Position numbers and translations under genes: made by a program. A stretch of DNA of 64,000 nt from Flaveria trinervia (Eukaryota; Streptophyta; Magnoliopsida; Asterales; Asteraceae): assembly GCA_025506515.1 (NCBI GenBank), contig CM046443.1, positions 46,172,504-46,236,503 of the forward strand, in the 5' to 3' direction. The notes beneath the pieces were generated by a model. It searched no databases. It saw only the letters and a program-made list of their open reading frames with translations, and had not been told where the DNA came from. Within the stretch, counting starts at the first letter, position 1. Each line of letters starts with the position of its first letter. Below, one piece after another: positions 1 to 11,085 of the stretch.

Positions 1-550
1 GGAAGTGAAAATATCATCCGCATTGACAAATGCGGTAGAACACTTTTGTTCCGCATAGCTTTTTAACACTTCAAACTTTTCATGTATACTTGTTAGACAC
101 CAATGCGGTAGAGTAAACTCTTTGTCCGCATTAGTTTCACTTGACATAAACAGTTACCCACATTGGTTATATGCATGGGTTACCTTCACCCAAATTAACC
201 AATGCACTTACCTGCATTAACTTTTGAACTTATCAAAACTTAATGTTTCTGTTTTGGTTTTTCTTGTTATGAAGAACTGTCTTTGATTGAATTGCCTTAT
301 GAAGTTGTTGATTGTTGTTAGGGTTATCAATTCTTGCTTGGATTGACTTGTATGTTAGAAGTGATACAAGTTTCCTATTGTTTGATTAATCTTGGACTTC
401 TTATGCTTCCAAGAATCTGCATAAGCTGAGATACTATGGTATAACTTCTGCACTAACACATACATTTTCTTTTTGATTTGTTTTGAAGCTTTAAGAAAGT
501 AATTTAAGATAGTAAATGTTTATACAAACTTAATACAAAATTTTAAATTA
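1..550 (-). repeat. Partial copia-type LTR at window edge
   Basis: Lies directly beyond a polypurine tract (minus strand), where a 3' LTR should start, and runs off the window. It carries repeated, partly palindromic ATGCGG/CCGCAT motifs (17-40, 100-110, 135-145). These resemble the motif cluster in the LTR at 14828-15605, so the two may be related families. No terminal TG can be fixed at its inner end. Confidence 0.45.
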
Positions 551-563
551 CTTCCCCTAAAGT
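551..563 (-). promoter_or_regulatory. Polypurine tract of copia A
   Basis: The minus strand reads CTTTAGGGGAAGTAA. It is nearly identical to the tract at 15609-15620 that adjoins a clear copia 3' LTR. The tract primes plus-strand DNA synthesis in LTR elements. Confidence 0.55.
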
Positions 564-1554
564 TTATATCCACATCTAGATAGAAACTTTAAAGATTTAA
601 ATCCTTTTGAATATAAAATGATTTTGATTATTAATAATGAAGAGAAGTATATCATTTGTTGGGATCATATCAATCTTACATTACACATGTGCATCCTTTA
701 TGATAAAATAGACATGTTTACGAACTTGTTGATTGAAGGTATGGTTGTCCTCTTAAACTCATACAAGGTTGATATTTTAATGCATGTGATATTTATCATG
801 TTTTTGGTTGATTTAATTATTCAACATGTACCTAACACACAAAAGCATGGAATGATCAACCATCCTTATATAATACATGGTAGAATTTTTTCACAACTTT
901 CTTAACCAGGTTACTTAAGTTATGAGATTACATTTTCACTGATCCTCATTAGGATTCTTTTACTTTGATCCTTTTCATGATGATCCACATTGGGATTTTT
1001 TTCACTTCACTCTGGAAGGTGATCCATGATTGGATTCTTTTGTTCAATCACATGGAATGTATTTTTTTTGTAGATTCATCCAATTTGGATGTGTTCCTCG
1101 TTGGGAATCTTTTGGATTAGTACATCTGCACTATGTGCTTGTTTCATCAAGTCTTTGCTCAGCAAAACAAGATGAAACTTGATGTAGGTGAAAGAGATTC
1201 ATAACGTATCATTCCCTGGTGTGTTTAGGTTACTACACATACATACACTTAGATAAGCTAATACATAGCAGTACTCTGAGATGAGAGTTTCACCATTGAA
1301 TAAGACTTTAATTCGTCACAGCATATATCTTCTCTTCCAAGTTGAGCCTACCAACATCATGACAGCCTTTCAAATTTTAAAATTAAGCACGGTGAATGAT
1401 ATAACGACTGTGATTATATCATTTCCCAATATTCTTTTCTTCATTAAAATTGACTTCTTTTTGTGATTTTCTAATGTTTTTGAATTAGATCCTTTTTTTG
1501 GTATTTTGATTGGTTTTACTCAAGGTTAATCACGCCAATTGATTGAACTAGAAA
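564..1554 (-). other. Non-coding 3' region of copia A with quasi-palindrome array
   Basis: No credible protein is seen here. Between about 940 and 1180 there is a run of small inverted repeats, each with a short loop. Examples are GATCCTCATTAGGATTC (941-957), GATCCACATTGGGATT (982-997), GATCCATGATTGGATTC (1021-1037) and the nested pair GTTTCATC/GATGAAAC (1141-1148 and 1171-1178). The position, after pol and before the polypurine tract, matches the hairpin arrays of copia B and C, although the sequences differ. Confidence 0.6.
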
Positions 1555-3080
1555 TTCAAACCTACTATGTTCAAATGCCTTGGTAAATAAACCAGGCAAT
1601 TGATTTTCAGTGGGTACTTGAATCAATTTAATTAACCTCTTTCAACATAGTCTCTCAAAAAGTGTTATCTAATTTTAACGTGTTTTGTTTTTGAGTGTTG
1701 AACTAGATTATTTGTAATGAAAACAGTTGCAGTGTTGTCAATGTGAATTGGTGTATGCAAGAAGTTAAAACCATAATCAAGCATCTGGTTTTGAATCCAG
1801 AGGACTTGAGAGCAACAAGCAAATGTTGTAATATACTCAGCTTCTGCCATTGAAACTGATACGTTTGTCTACTTCTTGCAATGCCAGAAGACCAGTCTGG
1901 GACCAAGAAATTGACAACCGCCATAATTGGATTTCCTATTAAAGTTGCATCCTTCATAATCACTGTCAGTGAACGCATAGAGATTGAAGTCTTCTTCCTT
2001 TGGATACCATAATCCAAGAGCTGGTTTGCCCTTAAGATATCTAAATATCCTCTTGACAACATTCATGTAAGATTCCGTAGGATTAGCTTGATATCTGGTA
2101 TACACACAAACACCAAATATAATGTCAGGCCTACTGGCTGTTAAATACATAAGTGAACCGATCATAGATTGATAGTGAGTCTGATTCACTAATTTGCCTT
2201 TTGGATCAGGTCCAATTTGCATTTTAGCATCCACAGGGGAAAGTGAAATTTCTTCAACATTGTTTCCATATATTTTGATTGATTGATGAAAATTCCATGT
2301 GCTGTTTGTTGGACTTGCACCTCTAGAAAGAAAGTAAGTTCCCCCACTACACTCATTTGAAATTTTGAATGCAAAAGGTCTTCCAAGTCTTTACAGAGTT
2401 TCTTGTTTGTTGATCCAAATATAATATCATCCACAGAAATCTAGACTAGCAACATGTCTCTTCCTCTTCTCTTTCTAAAGAGAGTGATCAATCTTTCTTC
2501 TTTCATATCCATGTTCAAGAAGAAAAGATGATAGAGTCTCATACCACTTTCTTGGAGCTTGATGAAGACCAAACAGTGCTTTGTCAAGCTTGTATACCCT
2601 GTGAGGGAAATCTAGATCTTCAAAGACAGGTGGTTGACTCACGTAGACTTCTTCAGCAATCTTTCCATATAAGAAGGCACACTTCACATCCATTTGATAA
2701 ACAGTAAATTTTATGGATGTAGAATATGCAAGAAAGATTCTTATTGCTTCTAATCTGGCAACAAGTGCAAACACTTCATCATAATCAATTCCTTCTTCTT
2801 GAGTGTAACCTTGTGCCACTAGTCTTGCTTTATTTCTGATGACGATCCCTCTATCATCAGTTTTGTTTCTGTACAACCATCTGGTGTCGATTGGGTATTG
2901 TCCTTCGGGAAGGTCTACCAGTTGCCATACTTCTTGCTTCTTGAATTGCAACAATTCTTCCAACATTGCTTCAATCCGACTATTGTCTTGAAGAGCCTCT
3001 TTGATGTTTTTGGGTACTGTTTGACACAAAAAGCATGAGAACAAACAGATGTTTGCAATACTTGACTTGCTTCTTGTCAC
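1555..3080 (-). pseudogene. Copia A reverse transcriptase and RNase H (broken)
   Basis: Three overlapping minus-strand frames together give the copia RT domain (about 2189-3080) followed by RNase H (about 1555-2030). Visible motifs are NKARLVAQGYTQEEGIDYDE and QMDVKCAFLYGKI in RT, SRPDIIFG and FTDSDYEG in the connection, and AEAEYI at the start of RNase H. The catalytic YVDD box reads SVDD (about 2430), with an in-frame stop just upstream, so the enzyme cannot be active. Frames change near 2200, 2440 and 1860. The trailing segment to about 1555 resembles the LAD-FTKP end of copia polyproteins in a shifted, stop-bearing frame. Confidence 0.85.
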
Positions 3081-3215
3081 CCGTTCGTTAAGTTCACTAA
3101 TAATGCTTTCTACCGGACGATTCTTGTGTATTCTGGTGGTTGGAATTGAGTCACCAGCAATGGTTACATCAAGATTGGAGACATTCAGATCATTATGGTT
3201 AGAGACACCTTCATC

Positions 3216-4445
3216 TTATACTGTTGGGGAGTTATGAAGATAATCAGATTCTGTTTTAGTAACTGTTTTAGCAACAGCAGCACTTTGATTGCTTCCATCA
3301 TTAGATGTTCTTTCTGTTTCAACTGGAGGAATATCTTGCTTTTGATTTATGATCTCAGTTGACAGATCTTCTGAATGTGATGGTAACAAGCTGGGACCAA
3401 CTTTAGTTGAAACACTTTGATTTTGAGATGATCGTCTAACATGATCAGCTTGGAGAGGAACATCTTCATACATTTGCTTAGTGGAGTTAGGAGGAATCAA
3501 TGGAAAGTCATCTTTTCTTTCTACACCTGAAGAAAATTCAGCTGAATGTAGGTTTCCTGCATCAGACAAGTGAAATCGATCAAAAGATTTTGTAAATGAG
3601 TCAATATCAAACAACCAATCGGGATTGTTTGTAGGTTTGGGAAATGAGTGTTCCTAAAATTGAACATTTGTTGATTCATCAATAATGTTTAATCTAGGAT
3701 TAAACACTTTGTAAGCCTTTGAAACAAAAGAATAACCTACAAAAAATTCTTAATTAGACTTGGATGAAAATTTTCCCAAATAGTCTCGGGTGTTTAATAT
3801 TGAGACAAGACTACCAAATGACTTAAAAAATCTGATAAATGGTTTTCTGTGAAACAACAGTTCATATGGAGTCATGTTACTTTCTCTTACAACTAGAGTT
3901 CGATTTTGTACAAAGCACGATATGTTAACTGCCTCTGCCCAAAAGGTAATAGGTAGTTTAGCATCGGCTAGCATTGTTCTTGTCGTTTCAATCGGTGTTC
4001 TATTTCTCCTTTCAGCTACCCCTTGTTGAGGAGTTCTAGCTGCATTGAATTGTTGAACAATGCCTTTGGTTGCACAAAATGAACTAATGTCTTCATTTTT
4101 AAACTCAGTTCCATTATCACTTCTTATTTTTTTGACCTTATGATCAAGTTGGTTTTCAATTTTTGTGATAAAGTCTTTTATTATTTGAGATGCCTCATTT
4201 TTATGAAGTAAGAAGAAAACCCATATGACTCTTGAAAAGTCATTAATGATCACCAAACAATACAGTTTCTTTCCAATACTCATAACATGAGTTGGTCTAA
4301 ACAGATCCATATGAAGTAGCTTCAATGGAGTATTGTTTCCCTTGACCAATCTGTTCATGTTTTTAAAGTTTGTGTGCCCCAAACATCTATGCCAAAGTTG
4401 GGACTCATCAAATGATGCTTTTGATAAAAGACATGTTTCTTCCAT
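3216..4445 (-). pseudogene. Copia A integrase with downstream linker (broken)
   Basis: The frame at 3750-4445 holds the pre-integrase HHCC part (LWHRCLGHTN) and the integrase core. Core residues visible are MDLFRP (first Asp), IRSDNGTEF (second Asp) and GVAERRNR (Glu), so the DDE triad is present in letters. The part from 3216 to 3614 is the Ser/Thr-rich low-conservation linker to RT. Frames are disrupted at about 3640-3750. Integrase inserts the cDNA into the genome and is normally cleaved from the polyprotein. Confidence 0.85.
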
Positions 4446-4465
4446 TGGTGTTGTAGAATTCAGGT

Positions 4466-4720
4466 TTAAGACATAGGTGTTATTCTTTCCTCGGAGTCTT
4501 TAGGACAATCCATTCTTCTGAGATCTGAAATCCTGGTTTCAGAGTGTAGCAATGAGTGTCGGTAAAGTGAGTTGAATATTTCTTGTCGCAATTCTGAGAC
4601 ACGCAGGTGGTATAATTCCAAAGTCTGTGGATGACTATGGGAACACCCACTGTCCACGTACCATAGGCTATTAGACCTATATGGATGACCCTGGAAGCAC
4701 AAAAGAACTAATTAGAATAT
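4466..4720 (-). pseudogene. Copia A protease remnant
   Basis: The minus strand encodes SLWYVDSGCSHS, which contains the D-S-G active site of copia aspartic proteases in the usual WY-DSG-S context. Frame is lost soon after (about 4620), and the rest of the protease domain is unreadable. The 4721-5038 stretch to the zinc knuckles is low-complexity gag/protease linker with no continuous frame. Confidence 0.7.
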
Positions 4721-5038
4721 GGAACCTAAGCCATAATGGTTTTGGATTTCCCGTTCCTATCCATAATGGTGACCTCTTTATACTTTCCTTTGAATTATGA
4801 TCTATTTAGAGGTGACTTGGGAGATTTCTTGTGATATTTTAATTGAGTCATCTCATCAACATCAACTGAAGTGTCAGAGGAGTAATAAAACCTTTGATCT
4901 CTATTCTTTTGAAGAAATTTGATTCATTTTTGATTGTCAAACATCAATTTTGATTTCGGAAGATCAAACTTTTGGTCAATGTTGTGATGTTTGTTTCTAT
5001 GAATCTTCCATGATTTTTTCATGTACCCCTATCATTAT

Positions 5039-5317
5039 TTAATCTAGACATCCTAGATTGATTTTATGAAAATAACTCTTGATATTGGGTTTCACATATG
5101 ATGTTGTTGAGATAGGTTTGTTCTGAGAAATTCTCACTCCCTTTTGATTGAAGTAACAATCAGATGTATTGTGATTGTTTATATCACAGACTGAACAGTA
5201 TTTGTTAAAATAGCAATTTTTCATGGAATGGTTGTTCATGTTACAGATAGAGCAGTATTGATTAAAAAAGCACTCTTCTGTTTTGTGATTAAACATGTCA
5301 CATATGTCACAATACAT
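5039..5317 (-). pseudogene. Copia A gag C-terminus with three tandem CCHC zinc knuckles
   Basis: A 92-codon frame contains three tandem 19-residue units (about 5314-5258, 5257-5201, 5200-5144). Each has the form YC-x2-C-x4-H-x4-C followed by an aromatic-Phe-Asn motif. CX2CX4HX4C is the nucleic-acid-binding knuckle of retroelement nucleocapsids. In copia C the equivalent position, after the coiled coil and before protease, has one knuckle (CEVCGLFNH...C, about 58580). The triple form here therefore looks like a 57-bp unit amplified twice. All twelve metal ligands are intact although the flanks are decayed. Confidence 0.75.
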
Positions 5318-5585
5318 ATGTTTGTTTCTTGAATCTGATTTTGATTTACCAGACTTAGTATTTTCCCATTTTCAACTGAGTCACATTCTTTTGCTTAGGG
5401 GAGGAATCAAAATCAGCCTTTTTTGTACTTTGCTTTACAGCACTACTTTTGTTAACTGTTCTGGGCTGTTTTTGTTTCCTCAACCTTTCTTTAATTCTTG
5501 CTCAAATTGATCAACGTGCACTTTGTTACATATGTCAAAACTGACTCCTTGTCTTAATTTTGAAGATTGAGGGTCTGACTGAATT

Positions 5586-6305
5586 TTAGTTGTTAGAAAT
5601 CAGTGAGCTCTTGAGTTTCTTTTGCAGTGAAACCTTGTCTGATTTGCTTGAATTTTTTGGAGATATAATCTCATTATCAGAACTGCTTTCGGCAGAAGGG
5701 TTCACTGACTTCATAAATTTCTTTTTACCTTTTGAAATAGCAGGTATGAATTTCACAAATGGAACTATTGCCTTGATTGGGCTTGTTGGTTTGATGACAC
5801 TCATTGTCTTGTCTGAACACTCTTTGATTTTAATTTGGTGTCCTAATCTGATTTTATCCTCATTCGTTTGAATGTAAACATTTGGTTTGTTTTGAGGATT
5901 TGTTACCTGTTTTACTATTGTTTTTGGTTCAATAGTATTAGGATCAATTTTCATTTTGAGTGTAACAAAGTCAGGCATGACAGTGTAGTTGTCATTGTAT
6001 GGTGGAGGACAAGAGTTATACTCGATCCCAGACATATTTTTGGGATCCTTTTGAGAATCAAGCATCTCTTGCAGCTTGACTGAAGACAGTTGAAACTTTT
6101 CTAGTTTCACTTCAGTAAGTGTTTGTTCAGCTTTAGATTGAGCTAACTTTTCAGTAAGTTGCTCATTCTCAACTGCAAGAGTGTACTTTTCACCATGTAA
6201 CTTTTCAATGTCAGAGATGAGAGATTTTATTTTGATTTCAAAGCGTTTTATTTCTATCTTGAGCAACTCTGACTTTACCTTTTCTTCTTTTATTTTATCT
6301 GCCAA
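5586..6305 (-). pseudogene. Copia A gag coiled-coil region
   Basis: A 239-residue frame begins with about 90 residues of Lys/Glu/Leu-rich heptad-like sequence, predicted to be coiled coil. It then has a CPPPYNDNYTV-type segment comparable with NHTAPPTDFTP of copia C gag, and a Lys/Ser-rich tail. Order and composition match Sirevirus gag proteins, where this region follows the UBN2-like capsid domain. Here that domain is missing and gypsy sequence precedes instead. The 5318-5585 gap is decayed gag. Confidence 0.65.
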
Positions 6306-6314
6306 TTTATGATT

Positions 6315-7040
6315 GTGCTCTCTATAACACTCGACCCGAGTCTTTTAGCCGCTTCGGTATCGATTAGTGCCTTTGCAAGTCGTCCATTTATTTCTAAGTT
6401 CACAAACCGAAGTCCTTTTGCCTCTGCGTTTGTGATGTTGCGATTGTGTTCCATCGGGTAGGACTTATCCATTTTTAATGGCTTCCCTTCATGTGCTGTT
6501 AAAGCATTTAATACTTGTAGTTGCATTGCCCCGAGATGAACCTCCTTGTCTTCGTGGGATGCATCATCAGTTTTGGCAACCATGGCTTGCAGACTTTGTT
6601 TCTTCGGGCAGTCCCGAGCATTATGCGGTCCATCGCATACAAAACAGAACTTTGGATGATGTTTTTCGTTGTCGTATCGTGGTGGTCTCCTTGTTTCCAC
6701 CATTCGATCATGATTGGGCTTAACTCCCCCACCTTTCTCGTTATCACTTTCTTCATTCATGGGCCTATATGGTCATTTCTCCTTATGATCGATCAACCTT
6801 TCAGGTATTACAATGGCTGAAGCAAGATCTTGAACATTTCTTTGTTCTAATTCTATCTTGGCCCATTATTGTAATCAATCGAGGAAGTAGAAAAGAGTCT
6901 TTATCCGATAGATCCGGGATCTCAAGAACAAGTGTTGTAAATTCTTTAACGTAGTCCTTGATGGTCCTAGTTTGTTTGAGCTTACAAAGTCGACTTCTCG
7001 CTTCGTGTTCAGCGTTTACCGGATAAAATTGTCGTTGAAG
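6315..7040 (-). pseudogene. Gypsy gag-protease fragment embedded in copia gag
   Basis: On the minus strand the retrotransposon-gag signature appears (FYPVNAEHEARSRLCKL, then KDYVKEFTTLVLEIPDLSDKD). It is followed by a zinc knuckle (CFVCDGPHNARDC) and the start of a gypsy protease (FVNLEINGRLAKALIDT). This order belongs to Ty3/gypsy, not copia. It is flanked on both sides by copia gag in the same orientation. It replaces the capsid-like middle of copia gag, about 1.4 kb in copia C. Frames shift at least twice. No LTR or target duplication is visible at its borders, so template switching or illegitimate recombination is likelier than transposition. Confidence 0.7.
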
Positions 7041-7170
7041 AGGTGCTTGGTATGTAAGGTCCTGAGGCAACAGATTCCCACATACTGGAGTCTTGAGACT
7101 TGATGAAACGTTCCATTCTTTGGCACCAAGTGTCAAAATCTTCAAGAGTGATCAGTGGAGATTTTGTCAT
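7041..7170 (-). pseudogene. Copia A gag N-terminus
   Basis: The chosen start is the ATG at 7170-7168, 108 bases inside the primer site. The following residues (TKSPLITLEDFDTWCQRMER) align with the gag start of copia C at 60921 (KPPMLVRNEYNIWQRRML), which is the N-terminal part of the UBN2/DUF4219-type gag. Homology stops near 7041, where gypsy sequence begins. Confidence 0.65.
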
Positions 7171-7277
7171 GGTTCCAGTTTCCATATCAGCTTTAGTGAT
7201 AGCTGCCGTTTGAGATGCTAAATATTTTGTGTAAGGGATCTTAAGATGGTAAGATCTTACTATCAAGAGACTGAAAT

Positions 7278-7289
7278 GCTCTGATAGCA
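7278..7289 (-). promoter_or_regulatory. Primer-binding site of copia A
   Basis: The minus strand reads TGCTATCAGAGC, one base off TGGTATCAGAGC, the complement of the 3' end of initiator-Met tRNA used by both intact copia elements here. It lies two bases inside the LTR end. Confidence 0.7.
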
Positions 7290-7291
7290 AT

Positions 7292-8080
7292 TGCATGACC
7301 ATTTGAGGGGTTTGCTCACTTACAACACAACACACAACGAGGAGAGATTGATTTAGAACACTTAACAGATCAAATGGGGAACTACAAACCAGTTACAATG
7401 ATACTAAGAAACACAAGTAATAAGAGACAGAAGAAGAACAAATAACACAAGTGTTTGGTTTTCAAGAATGTTGTATATTGCTCTCTAGTTCCTTAAAAAT
7501 GTTACAAAGAATAAATAAAGATACAAGGGACCAGAGATACTTTATACTACATCCTACAGTCGGCCATACTTTGAAGGCCAGCTGGATACATGATCTAGAC
7601 AACAACAAAATCAATTTAGAGTCAAAAGGCAGATTGCCTTTTAACTGGTGACTATGACATGCCATAGCTCACATCCTAATATATTATAAAAAGGATAAAA
7701 GTACATGAAGTAGAAAGAAATAGACTCAAGACCTCAATATACAGTTTACGAACCTTTTCACCAACTTGTGAAAGTTGGTGAGTCAAACAGAGTTGCAGCG
7801 GAAAGGTGGTTTAGCTTTATGATATAAGGTACATCAGATAAAGCATGTACTTAAAAAGTCTTCAAAAGAAATCTGTCTTCATGAACTAGTTTCAGAAGAC
7901 TTTGTCTCTGAAGCTTCGGAAGATTTCATATTTGGCTTCGGAAGATATTGGTCTTGGCTTCGGCAGATTTCACACTTTGAATGTTTTCTAATGCAGAATG
8001 TAAAAATTCCGAAGCATTCTACTTCAACATTTTGTGCATGCATGCAGGACAAACTTTTTTGATGTTTTTGGATTGCATCA
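7292..8080 (-). repeat. 5' LTR of copia A
   Basis: On the minus strand the LTR starts TGATGCAATCC (8080) and ends next to the primer site (7292), 789 bases. A TATA-like TATAAAG lies at 7546-7540. A diverged, inverted partial copy is at 12070-12440. Repeated CTTCCGAAGCC motifs fill 7890-8000. No target duplication could be assigned. Confidence 0.6.
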
Positions 8081-9185
8081 GCCTTATATGAAACCTTACA
8101 TGATTATTGCCTAGAATTTGTGAACCTAGCTCAGACGAGAGAAAGCTAAGGATATACATCTCAAATGCAAGTTCAAGTCGAATGAGATACCTCTTATAAT
8201 ATTAATCACCCATTCATCTGTCGAACCATCCTTGCCTTGGTCTTTCTTATGTCTCTATCTTCACTTGCTTGGCTCGACTCAGTATCCTCCCGAAAGAATA
8301 CACATTCTCTGTTCCAACTTTGTTGATATATTTCTAATGGTGACTACTTTGGTACATAAAGATGTATTATAATAAATTCCATCTCCTATAAACTAGGAAT
8401 GGGATAAATTCTAAATATACTTAAGATCTTATCTCTAAATACAGATTGATATATACTACCAAAAAATGGGGGATTGGGTTCCCGGAACCCGTGTCAAAAA
8501 CCTCGGACACTTCTTTTGATTTATTCTTTGTTCAACCGGGGAATCGTTGAGAATTCAATGGTCCAAGGTGGGCACGATATTCTATTTTTTTACCCAAGCA
8601 CCTCCTTTCTCGGGTTACTTTCATGGAATCTATTTTGTCTCGACTAAAAATAGTTTCAAAACTCAAATGAGCATTAAAAAGGGATCTTGAAAAAAGGTTT
8701 CCACTTTTTATCTCTAGATTTTAGAGAATGAATAAATGAGCAAGAAACTCAAATTTCACCCCTCTTTATATGGATGTTACTATCCTGTCACGACATGCCA
8801 GGTATCAAATGTATTGTAAATAGTTTCACAAATCCAACAACTACCAAGACGATTAGTATTGGTACTATGGTTGTATTGGTCAGTTTTGCAAAAATAAAAG
8901 TTGTCTTGGACTAGATTTTTTGGCCCCTTAACTTTTAACAATTATTAGGCGTTGTAAAAATATCTAAAATGCATATTTACAAACATTTGTATACCAGAAC
9001 ATATGTTTAACACTTTAGAAATTTAAATAAACCTCAAACACCTTGATTTGTATACTGGAAACAAAATTTTACAATTTACGAGGTCAATGGGTGGTTATTG
9101 TTAACAAGTTGAGATATATATATTTACCAAAGTAATCTACTCACTTTGAATCACTTTATTTTTTGTTGCCAAGCTTTCATTAAAA
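8081..9185. other. Unassigned spacer
   Basis: No protein, LTR ends or RNA gene is recognised in this AT-rich stretch. A small inverted repeat GGGTTC-CCG-GAACCC lies near 8475. The sequence could be old degraded transposon DNA. Confidence 0.4.
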
Positions 9186-9313
9186 TTTACACCCAAATTA
9201 TTTTTAAAAGATGTAAAATGAAGAATAAAAGTGAAGAAAAAAAAAGAAATGTAATAGAACCCAAGTAAAGGGGTCAAATGTGTAAAAATGACAAAATATA
9301 TTAGTATATTTTG

Positions 9314-9322
9314 TATAAAAGG
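9314..9322 (+). promoter_or_regulatory. TATA box of LTR E
   Basis: TATAAAAGG lies 129 bases into the LTR, so U3 would be short and R/U5 long (over 2 kb). Gypsy A LTRs have TATTTAAG at the comparable positions 22724-22731 and 29794-29801. Confidence 0.6.
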
Positions 9323-9844
9323 TGGGCAAGGCCGCCCATACCATCTGCGCACTTCTTTTCCTATGGTTCTAGTGAGACAAAGTAGAGAAATTCTCGGTTT
9401 TAGAGAGAAGAACCAGAAGAAGATCGAATTCAAGGTAAGAATTATTAGTTTTGTGATGTTCTTAACCGACCAATGCTTTGGTTGTGTTTGTTTATGTGTT
9501 CGGTTGTGTGTTTGGTAGGTTTCTAGGCTGTTGGACTCAATTTGCAATCGGGTTTGAAGGAAGTCATACCCAAATGCTGCTAAGGTGAGTTCTAGAACCC
9601 TTTCTTTACTTGTTTTAAACTGATTTGGGGCTGGAAATGCATGTATGTTTATTTTTATAAAATTGGGTTTACACTCGTATGTATGTGTATGAATGTGTTT
9701 GCGGGTGGGGTTTGATTTGGGTTTAAATATGATTATGATTATGTTATGAATGTGTTTCTATGGTTAGAATGCTAGTGTTAAGCTTAAAACATGTTAGATG
9801 ATAGATTAGGGACTGAAATATGTTGTATAGTGTAAGTTGGCTAT

Positions 9845-10235
9845 CCATGAGCCTAAATAGTGGCCCATGCGTCCAACGGGTGAATTTGCCTAAGTGTTCC
9901 CTAAACGCTTGAAACCCTATGCGCCCAAATAGTTCCCATGCGCTCAAATAGTTCCCATGCGCCTCAATAGTATCCATGCGCCTTAGTTAGGCTGAAATTT
10001 ACTAAGTGTTCCATACACCTAAAAATCCCATGCGCCTAGGCACTCATGCGCCTACAAAGTGCCCATACGCTTAGGAAGTGCCCGAAAGTGACTAAGTGTT
10101 GGCCATGTGCCCGTATAGTGCCCATGCGCCGAAAAGGTTTCCATGCGCCGAAAAGGTTTCCATGCGCCTAAGTGTTCCCATGCGCCCAGAAGGCCATGCG
10201 CCTGCATAGTGCCCATGCATCTAAGACTTAGAATA
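9845..10235 (+). repeat. CCATGCGCC repeat cluster in LTR E
   Basis: Well over a dozen copies of CCATGCGCC or near variants are spaced irregularly, about 14-30 bases apart, with AGTGTT and AATAGT spacers. A similar cluster is in LTR D (62520-62910). Confidence 0.85.
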
Positions 10236-10721
10236 TTTTTCTGAGATTTTGGGGAAAAAGTAAAGTGTAGGCTTTGATTTGGGAGGTTCCCGGGGATAAT
10301 GTAAGTTGACTTTTTGAGGTCATAGATGATGTGATGGGTGATGTATGATGTGGCACGGATGATGATGTGTGATTGATGCTATGCTTATGCATGATGATCA
10401 TGTATGATGATTATGTATGTTAAGTATGATGTGTTTCCTTATGTTCCTTATTACGTATGATAATGTGACTTTACGTGGTGTGATTATGATAATGAACGAA
10501 AAGTATTATGTAACGTAAAGCTGAAGATAATAAAAGGGGAACATAGTGAGTAAAAAGAATGCATGCATTAATAAAAGGAAGTAAAGAGAGTCTTGTAAGC
10601 CTTGTATGGAGATTCACACCCAATTAAGGTGTTAGTTCAACGGTGTGTGGGTTAGCTACCCTAGAAGTATGCACACCGGGGTCTAATATTTGTGATTGAC
10701 AATTTGTACGGAACCTTATCG

Positions 10722-11085
10722 CTTACCCCGGTACTATGGTCAAGCCACCAGGTGCAATGTATGGGGTCTATTATAGACTTCGGCCCAGTACCCGCTTTAT
10801 GCATGAGGGTGGGGTATATCACATGGCATTGGTACACATGAATTTACCCTCGTACTATGGTTAGGCCACGAGACGCAATGTATGGGTGTTTATTATAGAC
10901 TTCGGCCCAGTACCCGCTTTTTGCATGACGGTGGGGTATAGCACAAGGCATTAGTACACATGAATTTACTCCAGTACTATGGTCAGACCACCGGGCGCAA
11001 TGTATGGGGGTCTATCATAAACTTCGGCCCAGTCCCGCTTTATGCATGACGGTGGCGTAAAATTCATGGTATTGGTACGGAAAGT
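10722..11085 (+). repeat. Three tandem 121-bp repeats in LTR E
   Basis: Units start near 10723, 10844 and 10966 with TTACYCYNGTACTATGG and share ATGTATGGG..CTATTATAGACTTCGGCCCAGT. They are homologous to the triplicate in gypsy A LTRs (23894-24215). Confidence 0.85.

Larger units (their letters stand above)
1..8080 (-). mobile_element. Copia element A, degenerate Sirevirus-like LTR retrotransposon
   Basis: Read on the minus strand from about 8080 down to 1, the order is LTR, primer-binding site, gag, protease, integrase, RT, RNase H, a 1-kb non-coding tract and a polypurine tract. That is the copia order (integrase before RT). Every coding part has stops or frameshifts. Two things are odd: gag contains a gypsy-type gag-protease piece (about 6315-7040), and the zinc knuckle is triplicated. 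The sequence left of the polypurine tract does not obviously match the LTR at 7292-8080, so the left end may belong to another copy, or the element may be a recombinant. Sirevirus affinity rests on the long coiled-coil gag and the polypurine tract type, and is an inference. Confidence 0.8.

Noticed and set aside
618..905. 95-codon plus-strand open frame
   Set aside because: AT-rich, hydrophobic low-complexity peptide on the strand opposite to copia A, no motif.
8455..8770. Possible organelle-derived segment (GGGTTCCCGGAACCC and moderate GC)
   Set aside because: I could not match it to any plastid or mitochondrial gene from the sequence alone; left as unassigned spacer.
10722..11085. Evenly spaced repeats that might suggest a CRISPR array
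   Set aside because: Units are contiguous 121-base tandem copies with no unique spacers, in a plant LTR.
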